Part shown: positions 55,868 to 64,000 of the stretch, one piece after another
Layout of the letters: the number at the start of each line of letters is the position of its first letter
How positions within the stretch are numbered: position 1 is the stretch's first letter
Assembly (NCBI RefSeq): GCF_000217955.3
Contig: NZ_AFOY02000019.1
Location: forward strand, 496,001-560,000
Source: Pseudomonas fluorescens HK44
Lineage (GTDB): Bacteria; Pseudomonadota; Gammaproteobacteria; Pseudomonadales; Pseudomonadaceae
Direction: 5' to 3'
DNA: 64,000 bases
Notes under the pieces: generated by a model
Database searches by the model: none
What the model saw: the letters and a program-made list of their open reading frames with translations, nothing else
What the model was told of the DNA's origin: nothing
Translations under genes and position numbers: made by a program

Positions 55868-57829
55868 TCACGCGCCACTTGAGGTCGGGTTTGATGCGGA
55901 AACATTCCGTTTTAGTAGGTCGCGCATCTGATTTGCTATTTGATTCGCTTCCTCGGCAGTCAATCCTGGCTGCCGTGCTTTCTTGATGAGGTCGTCGAGG
56001 GTCTGTGTGTGCTGACCCGCTGATAACCTAGTAATGGTGTCTAAAAACTGTTGTTCAAGGTTGTCGCCTTCAATTAACCACTCCTTTTCCGCGAGTGCTT
56101 TAAGCAGGCGTCCTTGCTCGGTTCCATGCCAGCGGGCCATCAACTGGATAGAGTTTAGCTTAGGATTTTTTTGCACGGCCTCGATCAGGGCTACCAGCAG
56201 TTGCGCATAAGTGTTGCTTTCATTTGCGAAGTGATCGGCGGTCTCAACTTTGCCGGCCAGTTGCGGGTGATGAATGAGTGTACGCAGCGCAATCAAGGTG
56301 GGGGCCTCGACAGCAATCGGGGTGCGGGGCGGGCGTCGCTCATCGCGTTTGCCTTTCTTGTCCCAGGGTTTGTTATCCCACTTCTTGCCGCCGCTGCCCG
56401 GTTTTTTCGGCGTCCACTCCTGTTGGGGTGCGTAGGCCTCTTGCGGTTGGTGGTAGTCGGAATAGTCCGGCATGGCGTCGTAATCGATGCCCGGGTCGTA
56501 GGCGGGAGGTGCATCCTGTGGTGCGCTGTGCACCAACTGACTGACGGCTTCGCTGTTCAGGCCGGTAATTTCGGTCAGGCGCTGGCGCATCAGGGTGCGC
56601 AGGTTGGCTCCCGGGACTTTGTCGATCAGCGGCGCGGCGAGGGTGGCCATGTGGGCCTTGCCTTCAAGCGAGCGCGGATCGGATTCCTCGGTCAGTTGCT
56701 GAAAGAAATAGTCTGCCAATGGCTGGGCGTGCTGATTGATCCGCGCGCGAAAGGCGTCGGTGCCTTCGGAGCGGATTAGCGTGTCCGGGTCTTCGCCTTC
56801 GGGCAGGAACAGGAAGCGCGCACGCCGTCCGTCTTGCAGGCTCGAAAGCGTTGACTCCAGGGCGCGCCACGCGGCATTGCGGCCAGCCTGGTCGCCGTCG
56901 AAGCAGAACAGCACGTTGGGCACCACGCGAAACAGCCGCTTCAAGTGTTCTTCGCTGGTGGCGGTGCCGAGTGTGGCGACGGCGTTGCGCAGGCCTTGCT
57001 GGGCCAGTGCGATGACGTCCATGTAGCCTTCGACGACGATGATTTCGTCGAGATTGCGGTTGTTCTTGCGTGCTTCATACAGGCCGTAGAGTTCCTGGCC
57101 TTTATGAAATACCGGGGTTTCCGGTGAGTTAAGGTATTTCGGTTTGTCGTCGCCCAGTACCCGGCCGCCAAATGCGATGATGCGCCCGCGGCTGTCGCGA
57201 ATCGGGAACATCACGCGGTCGCGAAAGCGATCATAGCGTTTGCCGGTTTCGGCGTTCTCGATCAACAGGCCGGCGTCGATCATGGCTTTTTGTTGCAGGG
57301 TGTCGCTGCTCAGATGCTTGAACAGGTTGTCCCAGCCTGGAGGTGCGAAGCCGAGGCCGAAATCACGGGCGATCTCGCCGGTCAGGCCGCGCCCCTTCAG
57401 GTAATCGACAGCTGCTTTTCGCGCCGGATGGCTTTTCAGTGCCTGACGGTAGAAATCAGCTGCGGCGGTCAATAGTGGGTAGAGCGGCGAGTCGGTCGGT
57501 TGTCGCGGTTTATGCGGGCGACCGCTTTCCTCGCGGGGTATTTCCATGCCGGCGGCTTTGGCCAGTTCTTCGACAGCCTGGGGGAAATCCAGGTTGTCGT
57601 GGTCCATGATGAAGCCGAGGGCGTTGCCACCAGCGCCGCAGCCAAAGCAGTAATAGAACTGTTTCTCCGGGCTGACGCTGAAGGAGGGGGTTTTTTCTTT
57701 GTGAAACGGGCAGCAGGCAGTGTAGTTCTTGCCGGCTTTTTTCATTTGCAGGCGCGAGCTGACCACATCGACGATGTCGGTGCGGTTCAGAAGGTCGTCA
57801 ATAAAGCTCTGGGGAATTAGCCCGGCCAT
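55868..57829 (-). CDS. dnaG: DNA primase
   Basis: The product has 653 residues. The N-terminal zinc finger is CPFHKEKTPSFSVSP with CFGCGAGGNA. The TOPRIM core has EGYMDVIALAQ and FDGDQAGRNAA. The C-terminal helicase-binding domain is reached through a long Pro/Lys/Tyr-rich linker (about 435-500). It makes RNA primers for replication. Between dnaG and rpsU the expected yqeY gene is absent. Confidence 0.97.
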   Translation of the reverse strand: MAGLIPQSFIDDLLNRTDIVDVVSSRLQMKKAGKNYTACCPFHKEKTPSFSVSPEKQFYYCFGCGAGGNALGFIMDHDNLDFPQAVEELAKAAGMEIPREESGRPHKPRQPTDSPLYPLLTAAADFYRQALKSHPARKAAVDYLKGRGLTGEIARDFGLGFAPPGWDNLFKHLSSDTLQQKAMIDAGLLIENAETGKRYDRFRDRVMFPIRDSRGRIIAFGGRVLGDDKPKYLNSPETPVFHKGQELYGLYEARKNNRNLDEIIVVEGYMDVIALAQQGLRNAVATLGTATSEEHLKRLFRVVPNVLFCFDGDQAGRNAAWRALESTLSSLQDGRRARFLFLPEGEDPDTLIRSEGTDAFRARINQHAQPLADYFFQQLTEESDPRSLEGKAHMATLAAPLIDKVPGANLRTLMRQRLTEITGLNSEAVSQLVHSAPQDAPPAYDPGIDYDAMPDYSDYHQPQEAYAPQQEWTPKKPGSGGKKWDNKPWDKKGKRDERRPPRTPIAVEAPTLIALRTLIHHPQLAGKVETADHFANESNTYAQLLVALIEAVQKNPKLNSIQLMARWHGTEQGRLLKALAEKEWLIEGDNLEQQFLDTITRLSAGQHTQTLDDLIKKARQPGLTAEEANQIANQMRDLLKRNVSASNPTSSGA

Positions 57830-58318
57830 GGCGTTCTCGTCATCACTGCGCTGAAAATCTAATCCGCGCGAAAGGCGGCCTGATGCTGGTCATAATGTTG
57901 AGGCGCGGAGGATGTGCGGCTCGACCAGGTATCGTCTGCGTATTCGCTGTCGGGAAGTGTATCTGCCGAAAATCCGCTGACGTTAGTGCGCATCGGTATT
58001 CGACTGTTTGAAAGTGTTGCGCTGAGTCCGCATTGGCCAAAGGGAGGCCTCGGATAGCTCATAAGTGGGCACGCAAAATCGTGCCTTGGGCTGATCGTCG
58101 TGAGAGGAATCAGTAAAAGGTTGTGCTCGTCAGTAGCCTTGGAAGGCTCGTCAGAAGAGACGTGCACCGCTGGCAAAAGAGCCAGGTCTGACGTGTGAAG
58201 CAGATTTGTCTCGGTCGCGTCTGCGGCTTTGACAGTGAAGCATCAAGCGATTTCCGCAAATGCCATAAGCCCGGCTGAGGGCCGGGCTTGGCAGAAGCTT
58301 GCTACGAACGTCTGCGTA
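57830..58318. other. Gap between dnaG and rpsU without yqeY
   Basis: This 489-bp stretch holds the rpsU terminator (58267-58289) and no recognisable gene. In PAO1 a GatB/YqeY gene lies here (PA0578, from memory). Frames of 60-105 codons are present but begin at poor TTG starts and match nothing I know. Confidence 0.55.
58267..58289 (-). terminator. rpsU downstream hairpin
   Basis: AAGCCCGGC and GCCGGGCTT form a 9-bp stem with loop TGAGG (plus strand). It lies 30 bp after the rpsU stop and probably separates rpsU from the less expressed dnaG and rpoD. Confidence 0.75.
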
Positions 58319-58534
58319 TTAGTACAGACGAACGGCGCGGCGCTGTTCGCGCTGAACTTTCTTGGCGTGACGCTTAACAGCGGCTGCTGCTTTACGCTTA
58401 CGCTCAGAAGTCGGCTTCTCGTAAAATTCGCGGCTACGAACTTCAGCCAGAACACCGGCTTTTTCGCAGGAGCGCTTGAAACGACGCAGAGCTACGTCGA
58501 AGGGTTCGTTCTCTTTAACTTTGACGGCTGGCAT
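58319..58534 (-). CDS. rpsU: 30S ribosomal protein S21
   Basis: The product has 71 residues, highly basic: [20 protein letters not shown], ending RRAVRLY. This is a full-length S21, which helps 30S subunits at initiation. It starts the rpsU-dnaG-rpoD unit and is divergent from tsaD. Confidence 0.98.
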
Positions 58535-58733
58535 CCAGAGCTACCTTCATTCATTACCGGGGTCAACATCCTCGCGGCAAAAGTGCACTTGAAGACGTCG
58601 GTTTTTAAGGGTTGCGGATGTTAACCCCTCATCGCTCGGAATGCAAAGCCTCTGATCGAAAACCGCTGGTCGGGGCATCACGTGGCGACTATTATGCGCG
58701 CCTTCGAATTTAGCCTAAACAAGGCGCAAACCC

Positions 58734-59759
58734 ATGCTAGTACTGGGATTAGAAACCTCCTGCGACGAAACCGGCGTCGCACTTTACGACAGTGAAAAAG
58801 GCCTGCTGGCCGATGCGCTGTTCAGCCAGATCGACCTGCATCGCGCCTATGGTGGCGTGGTGCCGGAGCTGGCTTCGCGTGACCACGTCAAACGTATGCT
58901 GCCCTTGATTCGTCAGGTGTTGGCTGAAGCCGACTGCGTGCCGACCGAGATCGATGCCATCGCCTACACTGCGGGTCCCGGGCTTGTCGGGGCCTTGCTG
59001 GTGGGGGCTTCCTGCGCTCAGGCGCTGGCGTTTGCCTGGGGTATTCCAGCCTTGGGCGTGCACCACATGGAAGGCCACTTGCTGGCACCGATGCTGGAGC
59101 CGCAACCGCCCGAATTTCCGTTCGTCGCTTTGTTGGTGTCTGGTGGTCATACTCAGCTGGTTCGGGTCGATGGTATCGGTCAATACGCGTTGTTGGGCGA
59201 GACGCTTGATGACGCTGCCGGTGAGGCGTTCGACAAGACCGCGAAAATGATGGGCCTCAATTACCCTGGCGGTCCGGAAATCGCGCGATTGGCCGTGCAA
59301 GGCGTTGCCGGACGCTTCGTGTTTCCTCGTCCGATGTGTGATCGGCCAGGTCTGGATTTCAGTTTCAGCGGCTTGAAAACCTTTGCCTTGAACACATGGC
59401 AACAGTGCGTCAGCGCTGGGGACGACGGCGAGCAAACACGCAGCGACATCTCGCTGGCCTTCCAGCAGGCGGTGGTGGAGACTTTGACCGTCAAGTGCAA
59501 GCGTGCCCTGAAGCAGGCGGGTCTCAAGCGTCTGGTGATCGCTGGCGGCGTCAGTGCGAACAAGGCATTGCGTGTGTCCCTGGAGAAAATGCTTGGCGAC
59601 ATGAAGGGCGACGTTTACTACGCACGTCCGGAGTTCTGTACCGATAATGGCGCGATGATCGCTTTTGCCGGGTGTCAGCGATTGCAGGCCGGTCAGCAGG
59701 AAAGTCTGGCGATCAGCGTGCAGGCGCGCTGGCCGATGGAGCAGTTGTCACCTGTGTAA
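58734..59759 (+). CDS. tsaD: tRNA N6-threonylcarbamoyladenosine transferase subunit
   Basis: The product has 341 residues of the Kae1/TsaD ASKHA fold. It starts [19 protein letters not shown]. The iron-binding HxxxH is HHMEGH (about 110-115), and SGGHTQL and [13 protein letters not shown] are conserved. It completes t6A37 in ANN-decoding tRNAs with TsaB and TsaE. Confidence 0.97.
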   Translation: MLVLGLETSCDETGVALYDSEKGLLADALFSQIDLHRAYGGVVPELASRDHVKRMLPLIRQVLAEADCVPTEIDAIAYTAGPGLVGALLVGASCAQALAFAWGIPALGVHHMEGHLLAPMLEPQPPEFPFVALLVSGGHTQLVRVDGIGQYALLGETLDDAAGEAFDKTAKMMGLNYPGGPEIARLAVQGVAGRFVFPRPMCDRPGLDFSFSGLKTFALNTWQQCVSAGDDGEQTRSDISLAFQQAVVETLTVKCKRALKQAGLKRLVIAGGVSANKALRVSLEKMLGDMKGDVYYARPEFCTDNGAMIAFAGCQRLQAGQQESLAISVQARWPMEQLSPV

Positions 59760-59794
59760 AGACGGGTGAGTCAGGGCCGTACTCGACAAGAGTA

Positions 59795-60364
59795 TTAAAA
59801 ATGCCGTTCGCGCCCGGCAAACAGGTCGCGTAGATTGCCGCGATGGCGCCAGACGATCAGTGCTGTCAGAGCACTCATGGGCAGCAATGCTCCCGGCTCC
59901 TGCCAGGCGAGCAGTGGCAGGGTCAGGGGCGTGGCGATCAGGGCGGCCAGCGAGCTGGTGCGTGTGAGGTAGAAGGTCAATAGCCACGCGCCGATAGCCA
60001 GAAGCGCTGCCGGAGGGTAAAGCCCCAGCAGCATGCCGGCAGCCGTTGCAACACCTTTGCCGCCGCGAAAGCGGAAGTACAGCGGATACAGATGGCCGAT
60101 CACGGCATAGACGCCGACCCAGGCCTGTTGCTGTACCGAGAGGCCTGCTAGCCCTGCGACCAACACGGGCAGCAGGCCTTTGCAGAGGTCGCCGAGCAAA
60201 GTCAGGACGGCGAGTTTTTTGCCGGCCAGGCGTAACATGTTGGTGGCGCCGGCATTGCCCGAGCCACTCATTCGCGGATCGGGGTGACCGGTCAGGCGGC
60301 TGAGCAAAATGGCAAAGGACAGAGAGCCAAGCAGGTAGGCGAGGATCGCCAGTAACCAAAACAT
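59795..60364 (-). CDS. plsY: Acyl-phosphate:glycerol-3-phosphate acyltransferase
   Basis: The product has 189 residues with five membrane segments. Loop motifs [11 protein letters not shown] and [14 protein letters not shown] are the catalytic and phosphate-binding loops of PlsY. It makes lysophosphatidate at the inner membrane, the step before a PlsC-type enzyme. It is convergent with tsaD and divergent from folB. Confidence 0.96.
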   Translation of the reverse strand: MFWLLAILAYLLGSLSFAILLSRLTGHPDPRMSGSGNAGATNMLRLAGKKLAVLTLLGDLCKGLLPVLVAGLAGLSVQQQAWVGVYAVIGHLYPLYFRFRGGKGVATAAGMLLGLYPPAALLAIGAWLLTFYLTRTSSLAALIATPLTLPLLAWQEPGALLPMSALTALIVWRHRGNLRDLFAGRERHF

Positions 60365-60438
60365 GCTAACTATTCCGGGCGAGGACGCCCTGATTCTAAC
60401 GGCGCATTGCGCCCTTGTCGTGCTGCGGAGAAGAGTGC

Positions 60439-60792
60439 TTGGACAGAGTGTTTATCGAGGGCCTGGAAGTCGACACGGTGATCGGTGCCTATGACTGGGA
60501 GCGCGGCATCCGTCAGTGCCTGCGTCTTGATCTGAATTTCGCCTGGGACAATCGCCCGGCAGCGGCCGGTGATGACCTGACCCTGGCGCTCGACTACGCC
60601 AGCGTGACGGCACGTATTCAGGCGTTCGCCGAGCAGGCGCAGTACCAACTGGTTGAAACCTTTGCCGAGCGTCTGGCCGAAGTCTTGATGAGCGAATTCA
60701 AGGTTACCTGGCTGCGCCTCAAGCTGACCAAACCGGGGGCTATCCCGGCTGCAACGGGCGTGGGCGTGGAGATCGAGCGCGGATGTCGCTAA
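60439..60792 (+). CDS. folB: Dihydroneopterin aldolase
   Basis: The product has 117 residues from a TTG start at 60439 ([20 protein letters not shown]) with GGAG eight bases upstream; homologues begin at this residue. LDYASV and [11 protein letters not shown] are typical of the fold, with the catalytic Lys in [12 protein letters not shown]. It belongs to folate synthesis and overlaps folK by 10 bp. Confidence 0.92.
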   Translation: MDRVFIEGLEVDTVIGAYDWERGIRQCLRLDLNFAWDNRPAAAGDDLTLALDYASVTARIQAFAEQAQYQLVETFAERLAEVLMSEFKVTWLRLKLTKPGAIPAATGVGVEIERGCR

Positions 60793-61301
60793 CTCAGGTA
60801 TTTCTTGGGCTCGGCAGCAATGTCGAGCGCGAAGCTCATTTGCAGGCGGGGCTGGAAGCGCTTGCCGGTTTTCTGGTGGATATACGCTGTTCGGCGGTGT
60901 TCGAAAGTCAGCCAGTGGGGATCAAGAGCGGTCCGTTTTTCAATTTCGTGGTGTCGGCGTTTACCGATCTGCCGTTGATGGAACTGGACCGTCGATTGAA
61001 GTTTATCGAGGCCGACAACGGTCGTTATGCCCCGGATCGCAAGGGTTTGCCGTTGGATATCGACGTGCTGTTGTATGGCGATCTGGTGGGTAATTTCGAC
61101 GGATTGATCCTGCCACGAGCGGAAATCCTGAAAAATGCCTTTGTGCTGTGGCCGTTGTCGCTGATAGCGCCGGACAGGGTCCATCCCGGCGTGGGTAAAA
61201 GTTTTGCGACGCTGAGGCGTGAAGCGCAGATTGATCAGGTTCTGGCGCCGGTGGCGTTTGAGTGGCGCGGCGAGCAGTTGACCCCTTCGATTCTGCTGTG
61301 A
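60783..61301 (+). CDS. folK: HPPK, 2-amino-4-hydroxy-6-hydroxymethyldihydropteridine pyrophosphokinase
   Basis: The product has 172 residues. VFLGLGSNVEREAHLQAGL is at the N-terminus; the ATP/substrate-site RKGLPLDIDVLLYGD replaces the more common RWGPRTLDLDI. LPRAEILKNAFVLWPL follows. It transfers pyrophosphate to the pterin made through FolB and is co-transcribed with folB. Confidence 0.93.
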   Translation: MSLTQVFLGLGSNVEREAHLQAGLEALAGFLVDIRCSAVFESQPVGIKSGPFFNFVVSAFTDLPLMELDRRLKFIEADNGRYAPDRKGLPLDIDVLLYGDLVGNFDGLILPRAEILKNAFVLWPLSLIAPDRVHPGVGKSFATLRREAQIDQVLAPVAFEWRGEQLTPSILL

Positions 61302-61314
61302 CCTTGATGACGCC

Positions 61315-61404
61315 ATCGCGGGCAAGCCTTGCTCCTACAGTATTGTGTCGTACGCCATTTACGCGCTCGGCATAGGTCTCGTAGGAGCAAGGCTTGCCCG
61401 CGAT
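61315..61404. repeat. REPIN between folK and cca
   Basis: The element is 90 bp: ATCGCGGGCAAGCCTTGCTCC and its inverse GGAGCAAGGCTTGCCCGCGAT flank a spacer with TACAGTATTGTGTCG. Length and spacer match those at 40556-40645, so both are recent copies of one REPIN. Confidence 0.87.
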
Positions 61405-61409
61405 GCTTT

Positions 61410-62639
61410 TCAAGCAGACGCCGCCTCTTTGTAGGCCTTCAGCGCCTTGAGCCGTTCGCGTTTCAAGGCTTCGCCCAGCTCCGGGCCTTTGAATCCCTGC
61501 TCCAGCAAAGGCTGAACCGCCACGGTGCGTGCGGCGGTCGCCGCATCGCGCAAATAATCTGCTTGTGGATAACTTCTCTGCTCAAGGCCTTTGCGGCCGC
61601 GGGCGTCCATTTCGCAGGCTTTGATGAACTCTTCAAAGCGCTGCGGCCGTCGGTAAACGTCGAAGCTTTGCAGCAACTCCAGCAATGTCGACGGCTTCAG
61701 CTCCAGCGCGCGATGACCATGGGTGTGGTATTCGCCGACCAGCAACGCCAGTTCCTGGCAGTCACGCGGGGCCTTGAAGCGTTCGTTGACTGCTTTGATC
61801 AGCTTCAGGCCCTTGTGCTCGTGAGCGATGTGTCTGGGCCACTGGCTCTCGGGTGTCAGGCCTTTGCCCAGATCGTGCAGCAAGCAGGCCCAGCGCACGG
61901 TCAGCGGCTGTTTGTGCAGGGCAGCCTGTTCGAGAACGCTCAGGGTGTGCACGCCGCTGTCGATTTCCGGGTGGTGGGCTTCGGGTTGCGGTACGCCGAA
62001 CAGCGCGTCAATCTCGGGGATCAATACTTTCAGGGCGCCACAGTCGCGCAGAACCTGGATGAAGACTTGTGGCTGATCTTCCATCAGGGCGCGGGATATT
62101 TCTTTCCAGCTACGTTCTGCTGTCAGTGCCTCAAGCTCACCTGATTCGCTGAGCTGACGCATCAGTTCCAGGGTCTCCGGAGCTATTGTGAACCCGAGCC
62201 CGGCATAGCGCGCGGCGAAACGGGCAACACGCAGAACACGGAGTGGATCTTCGGCGAACGCGGGGGAAACATGACGCAGCAAGCGTGCTTCAAGATCGCG
62301 CTGGCCGTGATACGGATCGGTCAATTGACCATGATCGTCTTCGGCCATGGCATTGATCGTCAGGTCGCGCCGAATCAGGTCTTCTTCGAGGGTGACTTCG
62401 GGGCTGGCGTGGAAGGTGAAGCCGCCGTAGCCGCGTCCGCTTTTGCGTTCGGTGCGTGCAAGTGCGTATTCCTCGCCGCTTTTGGGGTGAAGGAATACCG
62501 GAAAATCGGCGCCTACCGGGCGATAGCCCTTGGCGAGCATTTCTTCGGTGCTGGCGCCCACCACCACCCAGTCGATGTCGGTAACAGGCTTGCCGAGCAG
62601 GCGGTCACGGACCGCGCCGCCGACTTTATAAATCTGCAT
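61410..62639 (-). CDS. cca: Multifunctional CCA tRNA nucleotidyltransferase
   Basis: The product has 409 residues. [20 protein letters not shown] contains the nucleotide-binding GGAVRD, and DIDWVVVG the catalytic Asp pair. [10 protein letters not shown] and an HD domain ([12 protein letters not shown]) follow; the HD part gives phosphatase/phosphodiesterase activity as in E. coli. It repairs CCA ends of tRNAs. Confidence 0.96.
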   Translation of the reverse strand: MQIYKVGGAVRDRLLGKPVTDIDWVVVGASTEEMLAKGYRPVGADFPVFLHPKSGEEYALARTERKSGRGYGGFTFHASPEVTLEEDLIRRDLTINAMAEDDHGQLTDPYHGQRDLEARLLRHVSPAFAEDPLRVLRVARFAARYAGLGFTIAPETLELMRQLSESGELEALTAERSWKEISRALMEDQPQVFIQVLRDCGALKVLIPEIDALFGVPQPEAHHPEIDSGVHTLSVLEQAALHKQPLTVRWACLLHDLGKGLTPESQWPRHIAHEHKGLKLIKAVNERFKAPRDCQELALLVGEYHTHGHRALELKPSTLLELLQSFDVYRRPQRFEEFIKACEMDARGRKGLEQRSYPQADYLRDAATAARTVAVQPLLEQGFKGPELGEALKRERLKALKAYKEAASA

Positions 62640-62702
62640 AAAAAACCTCCGTTAGCCCGACAGGATAACCCTTGCGTCGAGCTTTCGGAGGTCCGGGTGA
62701 CA

Positions 62703-64000
62703 TCAAAGATGAATGACGGCGAGGTCCATCCGACCGTATTCACCCTCGCTATGCTCGCCTCTGGGCGGGACATGATGGGTTTTCATTACCTGGTCGCCTT
62801 GCAGGGTTTCCAGGTGAATATCGAAGCCCCAGAGGCGGTGCAGGTGCTTGAGCACCTCCTCGGTGGAGTCCCCGAGTGGTTTACGATCATGTTGCTGATG
62901 GCGCAGTGTCAGCGAGCGGTCGCCGCGCCGGTCGATGCTGTAGATCTGTATGTTCGGTTCGCGGTTACCCAGGTTGTACTGCGCTGCCAGGGTTTCACGA
63001 ATGGTCCGATAGCCTTCTTCGTCATGAATGGCTGGCACCAGCAGGTCGTCCTTCTGGTCGTCATCAAGAATGCTGAACAGTTTCAGGTCACGAATCACTT
63101 TGGGAGACAGGTACTGCAGGATGAAGCTTTCGTCCTTGAAGCTGCTCATGGCGAACTTGATGCTCGACAGCCAGTCGGTCCCGGCGATTTCAGGGAACCA
63201 GCGGTAATCCTCTTCAGTGGGCGCTTCGCACATGCGCCGAATGTCGCGGTACATGGAAAAGCCCAGGGTGTAGGGGTTGATGCCATTGTAGTAAGGGCTA
63301 TCGAACCCGGGCTGGAAGACCACGCTGGTGTGAGAGGCCAGGAACTCCATCATGAAGCCGTCCGTCACCAGGCCCTCGTCGTACAGGTCATTCATCAGGG
63401 TGTAGTGCCAGAACGTCGCCCAGCCCTCGTTCATGACCTGAGTCTGACGCTGTGGATAAAAGTACTGCGCGATCTTGCGCACGATCCGTACGATTTCCCT
63501 CTGCCATGGCTCCAGCAGCGGGGCGTGCTTTTCGATGAAGTAGAGGATGTTCTCCTGCGGTTCTGCCGGAAAGCGTGCGTTGTCCTTCTCGTTGTACTTG
63601 TCTGCGCCTTTTGGAATGGTGCGCCACAGGTCGTTGATCTGCTTTTGCAGGTGTTCTTCGCGATCCTTTTGCCGGCGTCGCTCCTCTTCCGCGGAAATCG
63701 GATAAGGACGTTTGTAGCGGTCGACACCGTAGTTCATCAGGGCATGACAGGAGTCCAGCAGGTCTTCCACGGCATCGATGCCATGGCGTTCCTCGCATTG
63801 CATGATGTACTGCTTGGCAAACACCAGGTAATCGATGATCGAACTGGCATCGGTCCAGGTGCGGAACAGGTAATTACCCTTGAAAAAGCTGTTGTGGCCA
63901 TAGCAGGCGTGGGCCACCACCAGTGCCTGCATGCAGATGGTGTTTTCTTCCATCAGGTAGGCGATGCATGGGTCCGAGTTGATCACGATCTCGTAGGCCA
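62703..64000 (-). CDS. SpoVR family protein, 5' end cut by window edge
   Basis: The visible part has about 432 codons, entering at the window edge as AYEIVINSDPCIAYLMEENT and ending at 62703. The usual length is about 520, so roughly 90 N-terminal residues are missing. FFKGNYLFRTWTDASSIIDY, NEGWATFWHYTLMNDLYDEG and NPYTLGFSMYRDIRR are hallmark stretches. SpoVR/YcgB is usually the last gene of the prkA-yeaH-spoVR stress operon, so those two genes are expected just beyond the window. Biochemical activity unknown. Confidence 0.93.
   Translation of the reverse strand, partial: AYEIVINSDPCIAYLMEENTICMQALVVAHACYGHNSFFKGNYLFRTWTDASSIIDYLVFAKQYIMQCEERHGIDAVEDLLDSCHALMNYGVDRYKRPYPISAEEERRRQKDREEHLQKQINDLWRTIPKGADKYNEKDNARFPAEPQENILYFIEKHAPLLEPWQREIVRIVRKIAQYFYPQRQTQVMNEGWATFWHYTLMNDLYDEGLVTDGFMMEFLASHTSVVFQPGFDSPYYNGINPYTLGFSMYRDIRRMCEAPTEEDYRWFPEIAGTDWLSSIKFAMSSFKDESFILQYLSPKVIRDLKLFSILDDDQKDDLLVPAIHDEEGYRTIRETLAAQYNLGNREPNIQIYSIDRRGDRSLTLRHQQHDRKPLGDSTEEVLKHLHRLWGFDIHLETLQGDQVMKTHHVPPRGEHSEGEYGRMDLAVIHL

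Noticed and set aside
57859-58176. Frame of 105 codons between dnaG and rpsU as a replacement for yqeY
   Set aside because: It has a TTG start without a ribosome site, no similarity to YqeY and an unordered composition.

Overview
The window is chromosomal DNA from a Pseudomonas of the fluorescens group. Protein similarity, high GC with Pseudomonas codon use, REP/REPIN repeats of the fluorescens type (TGTGGGAGCGAGCC and GCGGGCAAGCC families), an RsmY sRNA with its GacA box, and gene order all point there. From memory, the order glcB, srkA, modE-like, comF, bioBFHCD, fadE-type dehydrogenases, rsmY, LysR, aminotransferase, then tRNA, rmcA, rpoD, dnaG, rpsU, tsaD, plsY, folB, folK, cca, spoVR follows the PA0482-PA0586 stretch of P. 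aeruginosa PAO1. The pqq and davAB genes are inserted between, as in P. putida and P. fluorescens.

Layout. 1-2.6 kb: the 5' end of a short unknown gene behind a structured leader, then an operon of fasciclin protein, ECF sigma factor and RskA-type anti-sigma factor. 2.7-7.4 kb: a tandem duplication (DUF2780 gene plus the tail of an acyltransferase gene), a retropepsin-like protease, a frameshifted RHS-core gene and a GST. 7.5-13.1 kb: a DEDDh exonuclease, a cNMP/CBS/nucleotidyltransferase-like signalling protein, a receiver protein and malate synthase G. 13.6-21.5 kb: gcvR, rarD, srkA, a broken IS110, a frameshifted phoX, a modE-like gene and comF. 21.5-26.2 kb: the biotin operon bioBFHCD. 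26.3-35.5 kb: two large acyl-CoA dehydrogenases with a GGDEF gene between them, rsmY, LysR, MOSC and a class III aminotransferase. 35.7-36.5 kb: a toxin-antitoxin pair. 36.5-47.5 kb, minus strand: the PQQ cluster (peptidase, pqqE, D, C, B, A, F), davA and davB for lysine catabolism, and an Lrp-type regulator. 47.6-50 kb: a small accessory patch with IS66 and IS5 remnants and a methyltransferase, next to a CAU-anticodon tRNA. 50-64 kb: rmcA and the housekeeping block rpoD-dnaG-rpsU / tsaD / plsY / folB-folK / cca / spoVR.

The most interesting signal is the leader of the first, truncated gene (minus strand, about 225-458). It has a sigma70-like promoter and a 9-bp closing stem. Inside are three mutually exclusive pairings, one of which would cover the Shine-Dalgarno sequence by an exact 8-bp match. 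This is the architecture of a translational RNA switch, and I do not recognise it as a named class. Other points worth following are the 12-bp inverted repeat holding the pqqF start codon, a cluster of DnaA-box-like sites between gcvR and rarD, two REPINs of equal length with matching spacers, the duplication that carries a gene tail with it, and single-base indels in G/C runs that break otherwise good genes.
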